DNA of 64,000 bases from Granulicella sp. (GCA_025408425.1 JANXYX010000012.1:1-64000); one strand, 5' to 3'. Shown: positions 52,005 to 60,556, numbered from the stretch's first letter. The notes: generated by a model not told the origin, from the sequence alone. Made by a program: numbers and translations.

Positions 52005-52967
52005 ATGAGGGCAGAGCGAACAGAGCGGGGGCGGGGCAGGCGGGGTGAGCAGGGGTTTGTGCTGGTGGGATTGGTGGTGGTGATCTTTGTGATCCTGCTG
52101 GTGCTTGCGGTTGCCGCTCCGCGGGTGGCGAAGGAGTTGCGGCGGGAGCGCGAGGTGGAGGCGGTGCATCGGGGGAACCAGTACACGCGGGCGATTCAGC
52201 TGTACTACCGGAAGCTTGGGCATTATCCGGGGTCGATCGAGCAGTTGGAGAAGTCGAATAATATCCGGTTTCTGCGGCAGAAGTATGTGGACCCGATGAC
52301 GGGGAAGGCTGACTGGCGACTGATCAAGGTGGGTGAGGCGAAGACTACGGTAAAGGGATTTTTTGGTCAGCCGCTGGCGGGTTTGCCGGGGGCGGGGCTG
52401 GGGAGTGCGGCGGGGATGGCTTCGCCGGGTGGTACGGGGGCTACGGTGGGCGGGAGTTCTTCGGCGTTTGGGGCACCTTCCGGTGCGGGTTCGAGTGGGT
52501 TGGGGTTGAGTGGCGCTCCGGGGACTGGTGGGTTGAGCGGGAGTGCTGGAACGGGAACGGGTTTGGGGAGCGGGGCTTCCGGGGCGGGGACGACGGATAC
52601 GGGATCGAGTTCGGCGGGTGGGATTTCGACTCAGTCCGCGACAAGTTTCTCGGGGAGTGGCGGGGCGTTTATGGGGGTGGGAAGTTCGGCTACGGGCGAC
52701 TCGATTCTGGAGTTGAATGAGCAGACGACTTATACGACGTGGGAGTTTATTTACGATCCGCGGATTGAGCAGTTGAAGGCGAAGGTGAGCTTGTTTGGGG
52801 GTGGGCCGGCTTCGACGAGTGCTACTTCGCTGGGGACGGCTTCGGGGATGAGTTCGGGTGTTGGTGGGGCTCCGATGGGGAGTGGGAGTACGCCGGCGGG
52901 TGGGAGTACGCCGGGTACGGGTACGACTCCGGGGGGTACGAGTGGGACGGGGACGACTCCTCCGTAG
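52005..52967 (+). CDS. GspG-like pseudopilin with Gly/Ser/Thr-rich tail, lacking Glu5
   Basis: The 320-residue protein has a basic leader ending RRGEQG|F. A hydrophobic helix (FVLVGLVVVIFVILLVLAVAAPR) and a GspG-like region (AIQLYYRKLGHYPGSIEQL ... KYVDPMTGKADWRLI) follow. After cleavage at Gly17 the mature protein has Gly, not Glu, at position 5. Residues 125-310 are an extraordinary Gly/Ser/Ala/Thr-rich tract, with a short conserved island ELNEQTTYTTWEFIYDPRIEQLK. ATG 52005 is used. It ends the assembly operon. Confidence 0.8.
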   Translation: MRAERTERGRGRRGEQGFVLVGLVVVIFVILLVLAVAAPRVAKELRREREVEAVHRGNQYTRAIQLYYRKLGHYPGSIEQLEKSNNIRFLRQKYVDPMTGKADWRLIKVGEAKTTVKGFFGQPLAGLPGAGLGSAAGMASPGGTGATVGGSSSAFGAPSGAGSSGLGLSGAPGTGGLSGSAGTGTGLGSGASGAGTTDTGSSSAGGISTQSATSFSGSGGAFMGVGSSATGDSILELNEQTTYTTWEFIYDPRIEQLKAKVSLFGGGPASTSATSLGTASGMSSGVGGAPMGSGSTPAGGSTPGTGTTPGGTSGTGTTPP

Positions 52968-53120
52968 CAGAGGTGGGAGTTCTGGACCTGCCATTGGGCG
53001 GGCAGAGGGCCGGCGAGGAGCAGCAGGAGGAGGGCGACGGCGGACAGGCGCATGGTGTGAGCAGTGTATGCGTTCCTGATCGGTCGCGCGGTGGCTGGCA
53101 TGCTGATTGCTCCTCTTTTG

Positions 53121-53420
53121 CTGGGGGGTGCCCCCCAGGGGGTGGGTGTAGGTAAATATCCTGTTTACAACGATTTACTATTTCTTGTGTCTGTAAAGTG
53201 CACATTCTAAGGTATTTATTGGTAAATATTAGATTCTGTTGGGGTTGCTGGTTCTTTGCTGGGTTAAAGCGAATGGCTGCGAGGGTTTTGACCCTTGCAG
53301 CCATTTTTGTTTTCTCTCTAGTTCTATTTTACGGGATGGAGTGGAACTCGCAGTCACATTCTATGTTGTTTGTTTTGAAGGAGTTAGGTGGTTTTTGGGC
53401 TTGACATGCGTTTTTACTGA
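53121..53420 (+). repeat. Long intergenic repeat, copy C
   Basis: It begins with the hairpin CTGGGGGG-TG-CCCCCCAG (53121-53138), equivalent to the GGGGGTACCCCC palindromes of copies A and B. It shares 24 bases (53214-53237) and 17 bases (53315-53331) exactly with copy B. The closing block GGAGTTAGGTGG...GGCTTGACATGCG (53380-53410) is also shared. Spacing between blocks differs among copies while their order does not. Confidence 0.8.
53272..53310 (+). terminator. Terminator-like hairpin inside repeat copy C
   Basis: A 15-bp stem (53272-53286 with 53291-53305, one G-T pair) and a TTTG loop run into TTTTTGTTTT. Copies A and B have only weak hairpins at the equivalent place, so it may be either a terminator or part of the element's fold. 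Confidence 0.6.
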
Positions 53421-53493
53421 GCAAAATGGAGAAAGAAAGATTCCGGGGCCTGAGAAGCGGGGTGAGGAGGCGAAAGGGTCGGTGTCGATGCGT

Positions 53494-53604
53494 TCAGGCG
53501 GAGAGAATGCCTGCGATGAGGCCTGCGATACCGAGGGAGGCGATTTTGAGGATACGGTGGGTTTTAGGGCGTCGCTTGGTGGAGGTGATTGTTTTCTGAG
53601 ACAT
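53494..53604 (-). CDS. Possible 36-residue single-span membrane peptide
   Basis: ATG 53604 follows GGGAG with a 9-base spacing. It opens a short frame with a basic N-terminus (MSQKTITSTKRRPKTHR) and a hydrophobic segment (ILKIASLGIAGLIAGILSA), ending at TGA 53494. The basic-then-hydrophobic layout and good ribosome-binding site argue for a real small protein. There is no homology to cite. Confidence 0.4.
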   Translation of the reverse strand: MSQKTITSTKRRPKTHRILKIASLGIAGLIAGILSA

Positions 53605-53755
53605 GTGGTTATCTCCCGGGGTGCGTGGCGATGTTTGAGCGTGAATCTACAGGGAGGCTAGAGGTGGGTGGATGGGGGTGGCAATGGCTCTTTTGGGGGA
53701 GTCGGGGCTGGGGAGGGGGCTGGAGTCCAGATGGATGGAATCTGCATCAGATAGG

Positions 53756-53784
53756 TTGACAGTAACTCACTCAAGTATGATAAT
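53756..53784 (+). promoter_or_regulatory. dnaK promoter overlapping a HAIR-like HspR operator
   Basis: TTGACA (53756-53761), a 17-base spacer and GATAAT (53779-53784) form a near-consensus promoter 50 bases before the dnaK ATG. ACTCAAG at 53769-53775 is an exact right half of the HspR operator (CTTGAGT-N7-ACTCAAG). The left half, seven bases upstream, is the partial GTTGACA that contains the -35 box. Confidence 0.7.
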
Positions 53785-53833
53785 TGCTACTGTCGCGAGA
53801 TTGATTAGGCTGCGGCCTGGAATGGGGACAACT

Positions 53834-55747
53834 ATGGGAAAGATTATTGGAATTGACCTGGGAACGACGAACTCCTGCATTGCGGTGATGGAAGGTGGCG
53901 AGCCCAAGGTGATCGCGAACGAAGAGGGTGGTCGCACGACTCCTTCGATCGTTGCGTTTACGAAGAGCGGTGAGCGTCTGGTAGGCCAGGTGGCCAAGCG
54001 CCAGGCGATTACGAACCCTGAGAACACGGTGTTTTCGATCAAGCGTTTTATGGGTCGCCGGATGAATGAAGTTGGCGATGAGATGAAGATGGTTCCGTAC
54101 AAGGTTGTGGCGAAGGGCGACAACATTGTGGTGAACGCGCAGGGCAAGGAGTTTACGCCGCCGGAAGTGTCGGCGATGATTTTGCAGAAGCTGAAGAAGG
54201 CCGCGGAGGATTATCTGGGGCAGAGCGTGACGGAGGCTGTGATTACGGTTCCGGCGTACTTCAACGATGCTCAGCGGCAGGCGACAAAAGACGCCGGCAA
54301 GATTGCCGGGCTGGATGTGAAGCGCATTGTGAATGAGCCGACGGCGGCTGCGCTGGCTTACGGTCTGGACAAGAAGAAGGACGAGACGATTGCCGTGTAC
54401 GACTTTGGCGGCGGTACGTTCGATATCTCGATTCTTGAGGTTGGCGAAGGCGTGATTGAGGTGAAGTCGACCAATGGCGATACGCACCTGGGCGGCGACA
54501 ATCTTGACCAGCGGATCGTGGACTGGCTAATTGGCGAGTTCAAGAGCGACACCGGTCTGGACCTGCATGCCAAGGGCAACGAGATGGCGCTGCAGCGTCT
54601 GAAGGATGCGGCGGAGAAGGCGAAGATCGAGCTTTCGACGGCGCAGGAGTCTGAGATCAATCTGCCCTTTATTACGGCGGATGCGAGCGGGCCGAAGCAC
54701 CTGGTTCGGAACCTGACGCGCGCGAAGCTGGAGTCGCTGGTGGATGATCTGCTGCAGCGGTCGATTGGACCGAGCAAGCAGGCGCTGAAGGATGCGGGGA
54801 TCGACGCGAGCAAGATCGACGAGGTCGTGCTGGTTGGCGGTCAGACGCGTATGCCGAAGATTCAGCAGCTGGTGAAAGATCTGTTCGGCAAGGAGCCACA
54901 TAAGGGTGTGAACCCGGATGAGGTTGTGGCGATTGGCGCGGCGGTTCAGGCTGGCGTGTTGGCCGGCGAAGTGAAGGACCTGTTGTTGCTGGACGTGACT
55001 CCGCTGACGTTGTCGATTGAGACGATGGGCGGCGTGGCGACGAGCATGATTTCGCGGAATACGACGATTCCGACGAAGAAGACGGAGACGTTCTCTACGG
55101 CGGCAGACTCGCAGACCGAGGTTGAAGTGCATGTGCTGCAGGGCGAGCGTCCGATGGCGGCGCAGAACCGGACACTGGGCAAGTTCAAGCTGGGCGGGAT
55201 TCCGACTGCTCCGCGTGGCGTGCCGCAGATCGAGGTGACGTTCGACATCGATGCCAACGGCATTCTGAATGTGACGGCGAAGGACAATGCCACGGGCAAG
55301 GACCAGAAGATTACGATTACGAGTTCTTCGGGTCTAAGCAAGGAAGAGGTTGAGCGGATGGCGAAGGATGCCGAAGCTCACGCGGCAGAGGACAAGGAAC
55401 AGCGCGAGGCGGTTGAGGCTCGCAATGGTCTGGACTCGCTGGTGTACAACGTGGAGAAGATGCTGAAGGAGTCTGGCGATAAGGTTGCCGAGTCCGACAA
55501 GACTGAGGTCGAGACGGCGGTGGCTGAGGCGAAGACGACGCTGGGCGGAGTTCCGAACGCTGCTGAGCTGAATGCCGCGAAGGACAAGCTGACGGCAGTA
55601 AGCCACAAGCTGGCCGAGGCGATGTACAAGGCGGCGGCGGCTTCTGCTCCGACAGATGGTGCGGCTGCAGCTGAAGGTACGACGCACGAAGAAGCGAAGA
55701 AGGATGAAGGCGTCATCGATGCGGAGTATGTGGACGTCGAGAAGTAA
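53834..55747 (+). CDS. dnaK: Chaperone protein DnaK (Hsp70)
   Basis: The 637-residue Hsp70 has the three family signatures: [26 protein letters not shown] and [17 protein letters not shown]. The interdomain linker is [19 protein letters not shown], and a normal peptide-binding domain and helical lid end in an acidic tail, [14 protein letters not shown] 53834 gives the standard [10 protein letters not shown] start; upstream in-frame ATGs overlap the promoter. It folds and refolds proteins with DnaJ, encoded 1.8 kb downstream. GrpE is not in the window. Confidence 0.98.
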   Translation: MGKIIGIDLGTTNSCIAVMEGGEPKVIANEEGGRTTPSIVAFTKSGERLVGQVAKRQAITNPENTVFSIKRFMGRRMNEVGDEMKMVPYKVVAKGDNIVVNAQGKEFTPPEVSAMILQKLKKAAEDYLGQSVTEAVITVPAYFNDAQRQATKDAGKIAGLDVKRIVNEPTAAALAYGLDKKKDETIAVYDFGGGTFDISILEVGEGVIEVKSTNGDTHLGGDNLDQRIVDWLIGEFKSDTGLDLHAKGNEMALQRLKDAAEKAKIELSTAQESEINLPFITADASGPKHLVRNLTRAKLESLVDDLLQRSIGPSKQALKDAGIDASKIDEVVLVGGQTRMPKIQQLVKDLFGKEPHKGVNPDEVVAIGAAVQAGVLAGEVKDLLLLDVTPLTLSIETMGGVATSMISRNTTIPTKKTETFSTAADSQTEVEVHVLQGERPMAAQNRTLGKFKLGGIPTAPRGVPQIEVTFDIDANGILNVTAKDNATGKDQKITITSSSGLSKEEVERMAKDAEAHAAEDKEQREAVEARNGLDSLVYNVEKMLKESGDKVAESDKTEVETAVAEAKTTLGGVPNAAELNAAKDKLTAVSHKLAEAMYKAAAASAPTDGAAAAEGTTHEEAKKDEGVIDAEYVDVEK

Positions 55748-55786
55748 GGCAATGGTTCTGTAGCTGTAGTAGTTGCATGTTTCGAG

Positions 55787-55819
55787 AAGGGCGTTCCGGC
55801 TTAGAGTTGGGGCGCCCTT
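55787..55819 (+). terminator. Weak stem-loop after dnaK
   Basis: A 7-bp stem (55787-55793 with 55813-55819) with a 19-base loop is followed by GCTTTATAA. It may be a partial terminator that lets some transcription into the next small gene. Confidence 0.45.
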
Positions 55820-55843
55820 GCTTTATAAGCGAGGAGGATTTTT

Positions 55844-56017
55844 ATGGCTGATATGACGGTTTGGAAGTGCGAGCAGTGGTTTGGTGGGCAGTTGCAGGAG
55901 CAGAAGGTGTTTCATAGCGAATTAGCGGCACGGGACTTTGCGCGGCGGGTGATGCATGCTGCTCCAGATCTGGTTTTGAAGATTGAGGCTATGCCGATTC
56001 AGCATGTTTGGAATTAG
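55844..56017 (+). CDS. 57-residue protein, paralogue 1 of a chaperone-linked small family
   Basis: The small soluble protein begins MADMTVWKCEQWFGGQLQEQ and ends KIEAMPIQHVWN. It is clearly homologous to the 56-residue product at 57238. Shared positions are T-[VI]-W-[KR]-C-[ED]-Q, GQL, a mid-helix F..R and the ending IEA....[VI]WN. GAGGAGG precedes ATG 55844 at an ideal distance. I do not recognise the family. It lies just after dnaK and may be read through from it. Confidence 0.75.
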   Translation: MADMTVWKCEQWFGGQLQEQKVFHSELAARDFARRVMHAAPDLVLKIEAMPIQHVWN

Positions 56018-56066
56018 GACAGTGTGTTTGGGCAGGCGGATTGGTAAGGTGGAGGAAAGCGGTTCG

Positions 56067-56122
56067 CTTCGCGACTGCCCACCTTACTGACGATAAGACC
56101 GTCGCGAAGATGGGGCACCCAG
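56067..56122 (+). repeat. Hairpin + ATGGGGCACCC short repeat, copy 2
   Basis: A perfect 9-bp stem, CTTCGCGAC (56067-56075) with GTCGCGAAG (56101-56109), is followed at once by ATGGGGCACCCAG (56110-56122). It lies in the gap between the small protein gene and the glycosylase gene. Confidence 0.7.
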
Positions 56123-56148
56123 CTTGAGTGGAAATTTGGAGGTTTTGG

Positions 56149-57072
56149 ATGCCTGAGGGGAATGAGATCCATCGGTGGGCGGAGCGCCATGAGATGGCGT
56201 TTGTAGGTAAGGTTGTGCGGGTGGATGGGCCGCAGGGGCGGTTTACGGATTCGGCGGTGCTGGATGGGCAGAAGCTGCGGCGGGTGATGGCGGTGGGGAA
56301 GCACCTGGGATATGACTTTGGGATGGACCGGATACTGCATGTTCATCTGGGATTGCAGGGGGACTTTACGGAGGGTTCGGGGCCGATGCCTCCGGTGAAG
56401 GGGGCGTTGCGGCTGCGGATGTGGGATCCGGCTGCGGTGAAGTGGGCTGCGCTGCCGGGGACCAGTAAGCGGCATGGATGGTACTCGAACGATGACGGGA
56501 CGGGGCATATTGAGCCGGAGCAGGTGGCGTGGGTAGAACTGCGTGGGCCGATGGATTGCACGATCTATACGCAGAAGGAGTGGGAGATGCTGCTGGCGCG
56601 GCTTGGTCCCGATCCGCTGAATGGGGATGGGGCGGAGAAGGCGATTGAACGGATAGGGAAGAGCAAGAAGACGATTGCGGCGTTGCTGATGGATCAGCAG
56701 GTCGTGGCGGGGTTTGGGAATATTTATCGGGCGGAGCTGTTGTTTCGGGCGCGGCTGAGTCCGTTTTGCGCGGGGAAAGATGTGGCGGAGAAGACGTTGA
56801 AAGCGATATGGAAGGATGCGAAGCCGCTTATGCGGGCGGGGATGGTGGACCGGCGGATTGTGACGACGCAACAGAAGGATCGGCCATCGTACAAGCTGAT
56901 GGGGATCCGGGGACGGGGATCAGTGGGGTTGGTGCTGAAGGAAGAAGTGCACTATGTTTACCGGCGGCACGATAAGGAGTGTTTTGTTTGCGGGACGAAG
57001 GTGATGAAGGAAGAGATGGAGGGGCGGAACCTATATTGGTGCCCCGAGTGCCAGAAAGACGCCACGGAATAG
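56149..57072 (+). CDS. nei: Fpg/Nei-family DNA glycosylase/AP lyase
   Basis: The 307-residue base-excision enzyme has the N-terminal MPEGNEIHR, carrying the catalytic Pro2 and Glu3 (after Met removal). A Lys lies in AVGKHLGY, and the helix-two-turn-helix includes QQVVAGFGNIYRAELLFRARLSP. The C-terminal zinc finger is CFVCG...YWCPEC. The His in MPEGxEIHR and the length suit the Nei (endonuclease VIII) branch more than MutM, but the split is not certain. ATG 56149 is fixed by the catalytic N-terminus. It is flanked by the paralogous small proteins. Confidence 0.88.
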   Translation: MPEGNEIHRWAERHEMAFVGKVVRVDGPQGRFTDSAVLDGQKLRRVMAVGKHLGYDFGMDRILHVHLGLQGDFTEGSGPMPPVKGALRLRMWDPAAVKWAALPGTSKRHGWYSNDDGTGHIEPEQVAWVELRGPMDCTIYTQKEWEMLLARLGPDPLNGDGAEKAIERIGKSKKTIAALLMDQQVVAGFGNIYRAELLFRARLSPFCAGKDVAEKTLKAIWKDAKPLMRAGMVDRRIVTTQQKDRPSYKLMGIRGRGSVGLVLKEEVHYVYRRHDKECFVCGTKVMKEEMEGRNLYWCPECQKDATE

Positions 57073-57237
57073 AAAGATGCTGTAAGTTCAGAAGGTGATT
57101 GACACACGTGATTTGCGATGCGGATGCGTCCAACGCATAAGAGTGTGAATCAAATAGGAGAAGTAGCAGCCGGCTGTTGGATCACAACCGTACTGGAAGG
57201 AACCTGGAACTCAATCTTGAACGAGGAGCAAAGGGCG

Positions 57238-57408
57238 ATGACAGAGACGATTTGGAGATGCGATCAGGTTCGAGCCGGACAGCTTTATAACCGGATGATG
57301 TTCGATACGAAGGCTGAAGCAGAGCAGTTTATGCAGCGGATGCGGCAGATGGAGCCGGACCAGATGATATCGATCGAGGCAATCGACGCGCGGCAGATCT
57401 GGAACTGA
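57238..57408 (+). CDS. 56-residue protein, paralogue 2 of a chaperone-linked small family
   Basis: It begins MTETIWRCDQVRAGQLYNRM and ends SIEAIDARQIWN. It is homologous along its whole length to the 55844-56017 product. ATG 57238 follows AGGAGCAAAGGG. The middle is a predicted helix (AEAEQFMQRMRQMEPDQ). The function is unknown. It lies 124 bases before dnaJ, so both copies sit within the dnaK-dnaJ interval. Confidence 0.75.
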   Translation: MTETIWRCDQVRAGQLYNRMMFDTKAEAEQFMQRMRQMEPDQMISIEAIDARQIWN

Positions 57409-57444
57409 TATTTTTTTGTTGGACTGAGTAGAGTGGAAGTGTTG

Positions 57445-57482
57445 TGGCGCCGATAGTCTGGGGAGAACCCGTATCGGCGCCA
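57445..57482 (+). terminator. Long stem-loop between the small protein and dnaJ
   Basis: A perfect 11-bp stem (57445-57455 with 57472-57482) has a 16-base loop and no real T-run, so it may be a weak terminator or an mRNA processing/stability hairpin ahead of dnaJ. Confidence 0.5.
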
Positions 57483-57532
57483 TTGCTTATGCCAGTGAAT
57501 GGGCTGCGACAGGATGTAAGAAGATAGAGACT

Positions 57533-58777
57533 ATGGCGACGACACAGACGAAGGATTATTACGGGACGCTGGGTGTAAAGAAGACGGCGACGCCTGAAGA
57601 GATTCGGAAGGCGTTTCGGAAGCTGGCGCGGAAGTACCACCCGGACGTGAATCCGAACGATAAGAAGGCTGAGGAGAAGTTCAAAGAGATCTCCGAGGCG
57701 AATGATGTGTTGAGCGATGAGAAGAAGCGGAAGATCTTCGATCAGCTTGGGTTTTATTCTGACTCGATTGACCCGGCTACGGCAGAGGCTGCGGCGCGGG
57801 GCGAGTATGGCAGCGGTTTTGGCGCGGGTGGTGGCAGAGCGCGGCCGGGCGGGGCTGCAGGGCAAGAGGTTCCGTTTGATTTTGGAGGGTTCGATTTCTC
57901 TGACTTCCAGGGTGGAGGGCGGGGTGGAGCGCAGCAGCATGGTGGCGGAGGGTTTGGGTCGAGCTTCAAGGATATTTTCAGCGGGATGTTTACTGGCGGG
58001 CAGCGTGCGCGCGGGCCTCAGCCGGGAACGGACCTTGAGTACCAGGTGAGCGTGGACTTCTGGACGGCGGTGCGCGGGGGAATTACGCGGCTGGAGATTA
58101 CGCGACAGGAGATTTGTCCGACGTGCAAGGGAAAGTCGACGACGGGCGGGAGTATTGAGTGTCCGGAGTGCCATGGTGCGGGGCATGTGACGCAGATGGG
58201 CGGGCGGATGAAGTTCAATATCCAGTGCCCAAGGTGCGGGGGCAGCGGCAAGGTGCAGAACGCCTGCGGGACGTGCGATGGTGAGGGCGTGGTGACGAAG
58301 AGGACTCAGCTGGAGTTTCGGATCAAGCCGGGGACGCGGGACGGACAGCGGATTCGGCTGGCAGGCAAGGGAAATGCCGGTACGGACGGTGGGCCGGCGG
58401 GTGATTTGTTCCTGATTATCAAGGCGGGAACGCATCCGGTGTTCAAGCGGACGGGCGACGATATTAATGTGACTGTTCCTGTGACAATTATGGAGGCGGC
58501 GCTGGGCGCGAAGATTGAGGTGCCGACGATCGACACGCATGAGGGCGGGGGACGGACGCAGTTGAAGATTCCGCCGGGGACGCAGACGGGGCAGAAGCTA
58601 CGGCTGCGGGAGAAAGGCGTGCCGAGTGCGGCGCATGAAGGTGTGCGTGGCGATCAGATTGTTGAAGTGAGGATTGTGGTGCCGAAGGTGCAGGATGAGC
58701 GGAGCAAGGAGATATTGAAGGAGCTGGCGAAGCTGAATCCGGAGGATCCGCGGGAGGCTATGCTGGCGGAGGTTTAA
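57533..58777 (+). CDS. dnaJ: Chaperone protein DnaJ
   Basis: The 414-residue Hsp40 has a J domain ([23 protein letters not shown] in [10 protein letters not shown]) and a Gly/Phe-rich region (residues 80-155). Four zinc modules ([32 protein letters not shown]) and two C-terminal beta domains follow. It stimulates DnaK ATPase and delivers substrates. The G/F region contains the atypical stretch [19 protein letters not shown], and the linker is long. A terminator follows. Confidence 0.96.
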   Translation: MATTQTKDYYGTLGVKKTATPEEIRKAFRKLARKYHPDVNPNDKKAEEKFKEISEANDVLSDEKKRKIFDQLGFYSDSIDPATAEAAARGEYGSGFGAGGGRARPGGAAGQEVPFDFGGFDFSDFQGGGRGGAQQHGGGGFGSSFKDIFSGMFTGGQRARGPQPGTDLEYQVSVDFWTAVRGGITRLEITRQEICPTCKGKSTTGGSIECPECHGAGHVTQMGGRMKFNIQCPRCGGSGKVQNACGTCDGEGVVTKRTQLEFRIKPGTRDGQRIRLAGKGNAGTDGGPAGDLFLIIKAGTHPVFKRTGDDINVTVPVTIMEAALGAKIEVPTIDTHEGGGRTQLKIPPGTQTGQKLRLREKGVPSAAHEGVRGDQIVEVRIVVPKVQDERSKEILKELAKLNPEDPREAMLAEV

Positions 58778-58807
58778 GGGTGAGGCGGGATGAGCTAAGC
58801 ATGGGAT

Positions 58808-58835
58808 GGCGGACTGAAATTTAGTCCGCCTTTTT
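58808..58835 (+). terminator. Terminator after dnaJ
   Basis: A perfect 8-bp stem (58808-58815 with 58823-58830) has a 7-base loop and is followed by five T residues. Confidence 0.85.
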
Positions 58836-58888
58836 GCGTTTATGAACCTTGATTCTGCGCCTTGACCCGATGTGAATCGCAGGATGCG

Positions 58889-60040
58889 TTACATGAGCGG
58901 CTGGTTGGCGGGGACGGGCCAGGGGGTGGCTTCGTCTTCTTCGTGTTTGAAGGCGAGGGTGGTTTGGTTGGGATCGGGGGCGTAGGGCGTGGCGGGTTGC
59001 TGGTTGTGGTGTTCTTCGAGGATGCGGTGGCTCTCTGAGGTGTTGAGGCGGAGATTGAAGCCGAGGGAGAGTTGGTCAGTGGTGGTGGGTTGGGGCAGCA
59101 GGAATTCGTTGACGAGGCTGGCGAGGAGTTGGGCGGTGGCGGGGGCTGCTCCGGCGATGCGGGCGGCTAGCCAGGCTTGTGGGGTGATGGTGATTTCGGT
59201 GCGACCGGCGGCTACGGCGTGGAAGATCTTGTCGGCAGCGTAGCGGGTGGAGGCGGCGAGGACGGGGTTGGTGGCGGCGAAGGTGAAGCAACGATGCTCC
59301 TCTTCGTGGTTGCCGACGAACTGGGCCTGGACATGAGAGCCGGTGCGCATGAGGCCTGGGCAGACGGTGGTGACACGGATGCCTTTGTGACGGAGTTCGG
59401 CGTGGAGTCCTTCAGAGAAGCCGACGAGAGCGAATTTGCTGGCGACGTAGGGGAGGAGGTGGGGCATGGCGAACTTGCCGCCTATGCTGGCGATGTTGAC
59501 GATGGAGGCGTGGGGCTGGGTTGAGCGAGGGTCGCCGGGGCGGCGGGCGAGCATGTGAGGGAGCGCCGCGTGGGTGGTGTGGAGGGCGGCGAAGAAGTTG
59601 GTGGCCATGGCGCGGCGGTAGGCGGCGAGAGGCTGGTTTTCAACGGGGCCGACTTCGATGATGCCAGCGTTGTTGATTAGGATGTCGATGCGGCCGAAGT
59701 GTTCGATGGCGTGGTCGATGAGGCTGATGGCCTGGGCGGGGTCGGTGAGGTCCGCGGGGATGATGAGGACGTCGTCGGGGGACTGGACGGCGCGGCGATC
59801 GAGAAGGATGTTGCGCGCGCGGGTGAGTTCTTCGTAGTCGCGGGCTGCGAGGACGAGTTTGGCACCGGCGCGGCCGAAGCGTTCTGCAAGGGCGAGGCCG
59901 AGGCCGCGGGATCCGCCGGTGATGAGGACGATTTGATCGCGCCGGATGGTGGGCCGAGGGAGGAGAGCGTAAGCGACGGCTGCGGCGGTGATGCCGGTGA
60001 GGATTTGCGCGGCGTAGAGTGCTGAGTTGGACTTCTTCAT
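58889..60040 (-). CDS. Short-chain dehydrogenase/reductase with membrane anchor and C-terminal extension
   Basis: The 383-residue protein has an N-terminal hydrophobic anchor (residues 8-28) and a Rossmann core: VLITGGSRGLGLALAERFG, DILINNAGIIEVGP, catalytic Ser in IVNIASIGG, YxxxK as YVASKFALVGF. PGLMRTGS follows. About 90 extra residues at the C-terminus are Pro/Thr-rich. The substrate is unknown. It is divergent from hspR with 93 bases between starts, so a shared control region is possible. Confidence 0.88.
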   Translation of the reverse strand: MKKSNSALYAAQILTGITAAAVAYALLPRPTIRRDQIVLITGGSRGLGLALAERFGRAGAKLVLAARDYEELTRARNILLDRRAVQSPDDVLIIPADLTDPAQAISLIDHAIEHFGRIDILINNAGIIEVGPVENQPLAAYRRAMATNFFAALHTTHAALPHMLARRPGDPRSTQPHASIVNIASIGGKFAMPHLLPYVASKFALVGFSEGLHAELRHKGIRVTTVCPGLMRTGSHVQAQFVGNHEEEHRCFTFAATNPVLAASTRYAADKIFHAVAAGRTEITITPQAWLAARIAGAAPATAQLLASLVNEFLLPQPTTTDQLSLGFNLRLNTSESHRILEEHHNQQPATPYAPDPNQTTLAFKHEEDEATPWPVPANQPLM

Positions 60041-60133
60041 GTGCCTGTAGATGAGATGCAGGGTACGGGAAAGATGAGTGTATTACCTAACAGCGGTGAT
60101 AAGCGCTAGACTTTGGTAACAGGTGTGGGACGT

Positions 60134-60556
60134 ATGGCGACGAAGAGAAAAAGCAAGGGCGCGTACATGATTTCGTCGGTGGCGGAGATGTATGGAATCC
60201 ATCCACAGACGCTTCGGTTGTATGAGCGCGAAGGACTGTTGCGGCCTTCGCGAAGTGATGGGAATACGAGGCTTTATACGGATGAAGATCTGGAGCGTCT
60301 GGAGTTTATTTTGAACCTGGCGCGGGATCTGGGTGTGAATATTGCGGGAATTGCGATTGTTCTGCAGATGCGGGAGCGGATGGAAGAGATGAACCGGCAG
60401 ATGCAGGGGTTCGTCGACTATGTGCGGACGGAGATGCTGTCGCGGATGCATAGCTCGGCGAGTCCGGGTTCGGGGCTGGTACCGATGCGGCGTCCGGTGA
60501 TCATTCCGGTGAAGGCTGCGGCGAAGACGCCGGCTAAGAATGGGAAGAAAAAGTAG
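60134..60556 (+). CDS. hspR: MerR-family heat-shock repressor HspR
   Basis: The 140-residue protein has the MerR winged helix near its start: YMISSVAEMYGIHPQTLRLYEREGLLRPSRSDGNTRLYTDEDLERL, in which HPQTLRLYE is the HspR signature. A helix region (VNIAGIAIVLQMRERMEEM) and a Lys-rich tail (AAKTPAKNGKKK) follow. In actinobacteria and Helicobacter HspR represses dnaK through HAIR sites using DnaK as co-repressor. A HAIR-like site lies at the dnaK promoter here. ATG 60134 follows GTGTGGGA. Confidence 0.87.
   Translation: MATKRKSKGAYMISSVAEMYGIHPQTLRLYEREGLLRPSRSDGNTRLYTDEDLERLEFILNLARDLGVNIAGIAIVLQMRERMEEMNRQMQGFVDYVRTEMLSRMHSSASPGSGLVPMRRPVIIPVKAAAKTPAKNGKKK

Larger units (their letters stand above)
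52968..53833. other. 866-bp intergenic region before dnaK
   Basis: It holds repeat copy C with an internal terminator-like hairpin, a possible 36-codon minus-strand gene (53494-53604) and the dnaK promoter. No larger gene is convincing. Confidence 0.6.

Noticed and set aside
52751..53101. Minus-strand frame with a signal-peptide-like start (MRLSAVALLLLLLAGPLPAQ) opposite the pseudopilin tail
   Set aside because: The remainder is Pro/Val-rich antisense of the Gly/Thr-rich pseudopilin tract and has no conserved look. The hydrophobic start is possibly accidental; kept as unsupported.
29523..53406. TTGACA in the end block of the long repeats as an outward-facing promoter
   Set aside because: No TATAAT-like -10 lies 16-18 bases downstream in any of the three copies, and in copy A it points into the end of ldcA.
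53672..53833. N-terminal extension of DnaK
   Set aside because: It crosses the promoter and the -10 box; DnaK proteins start at [10 protein letters not shown].
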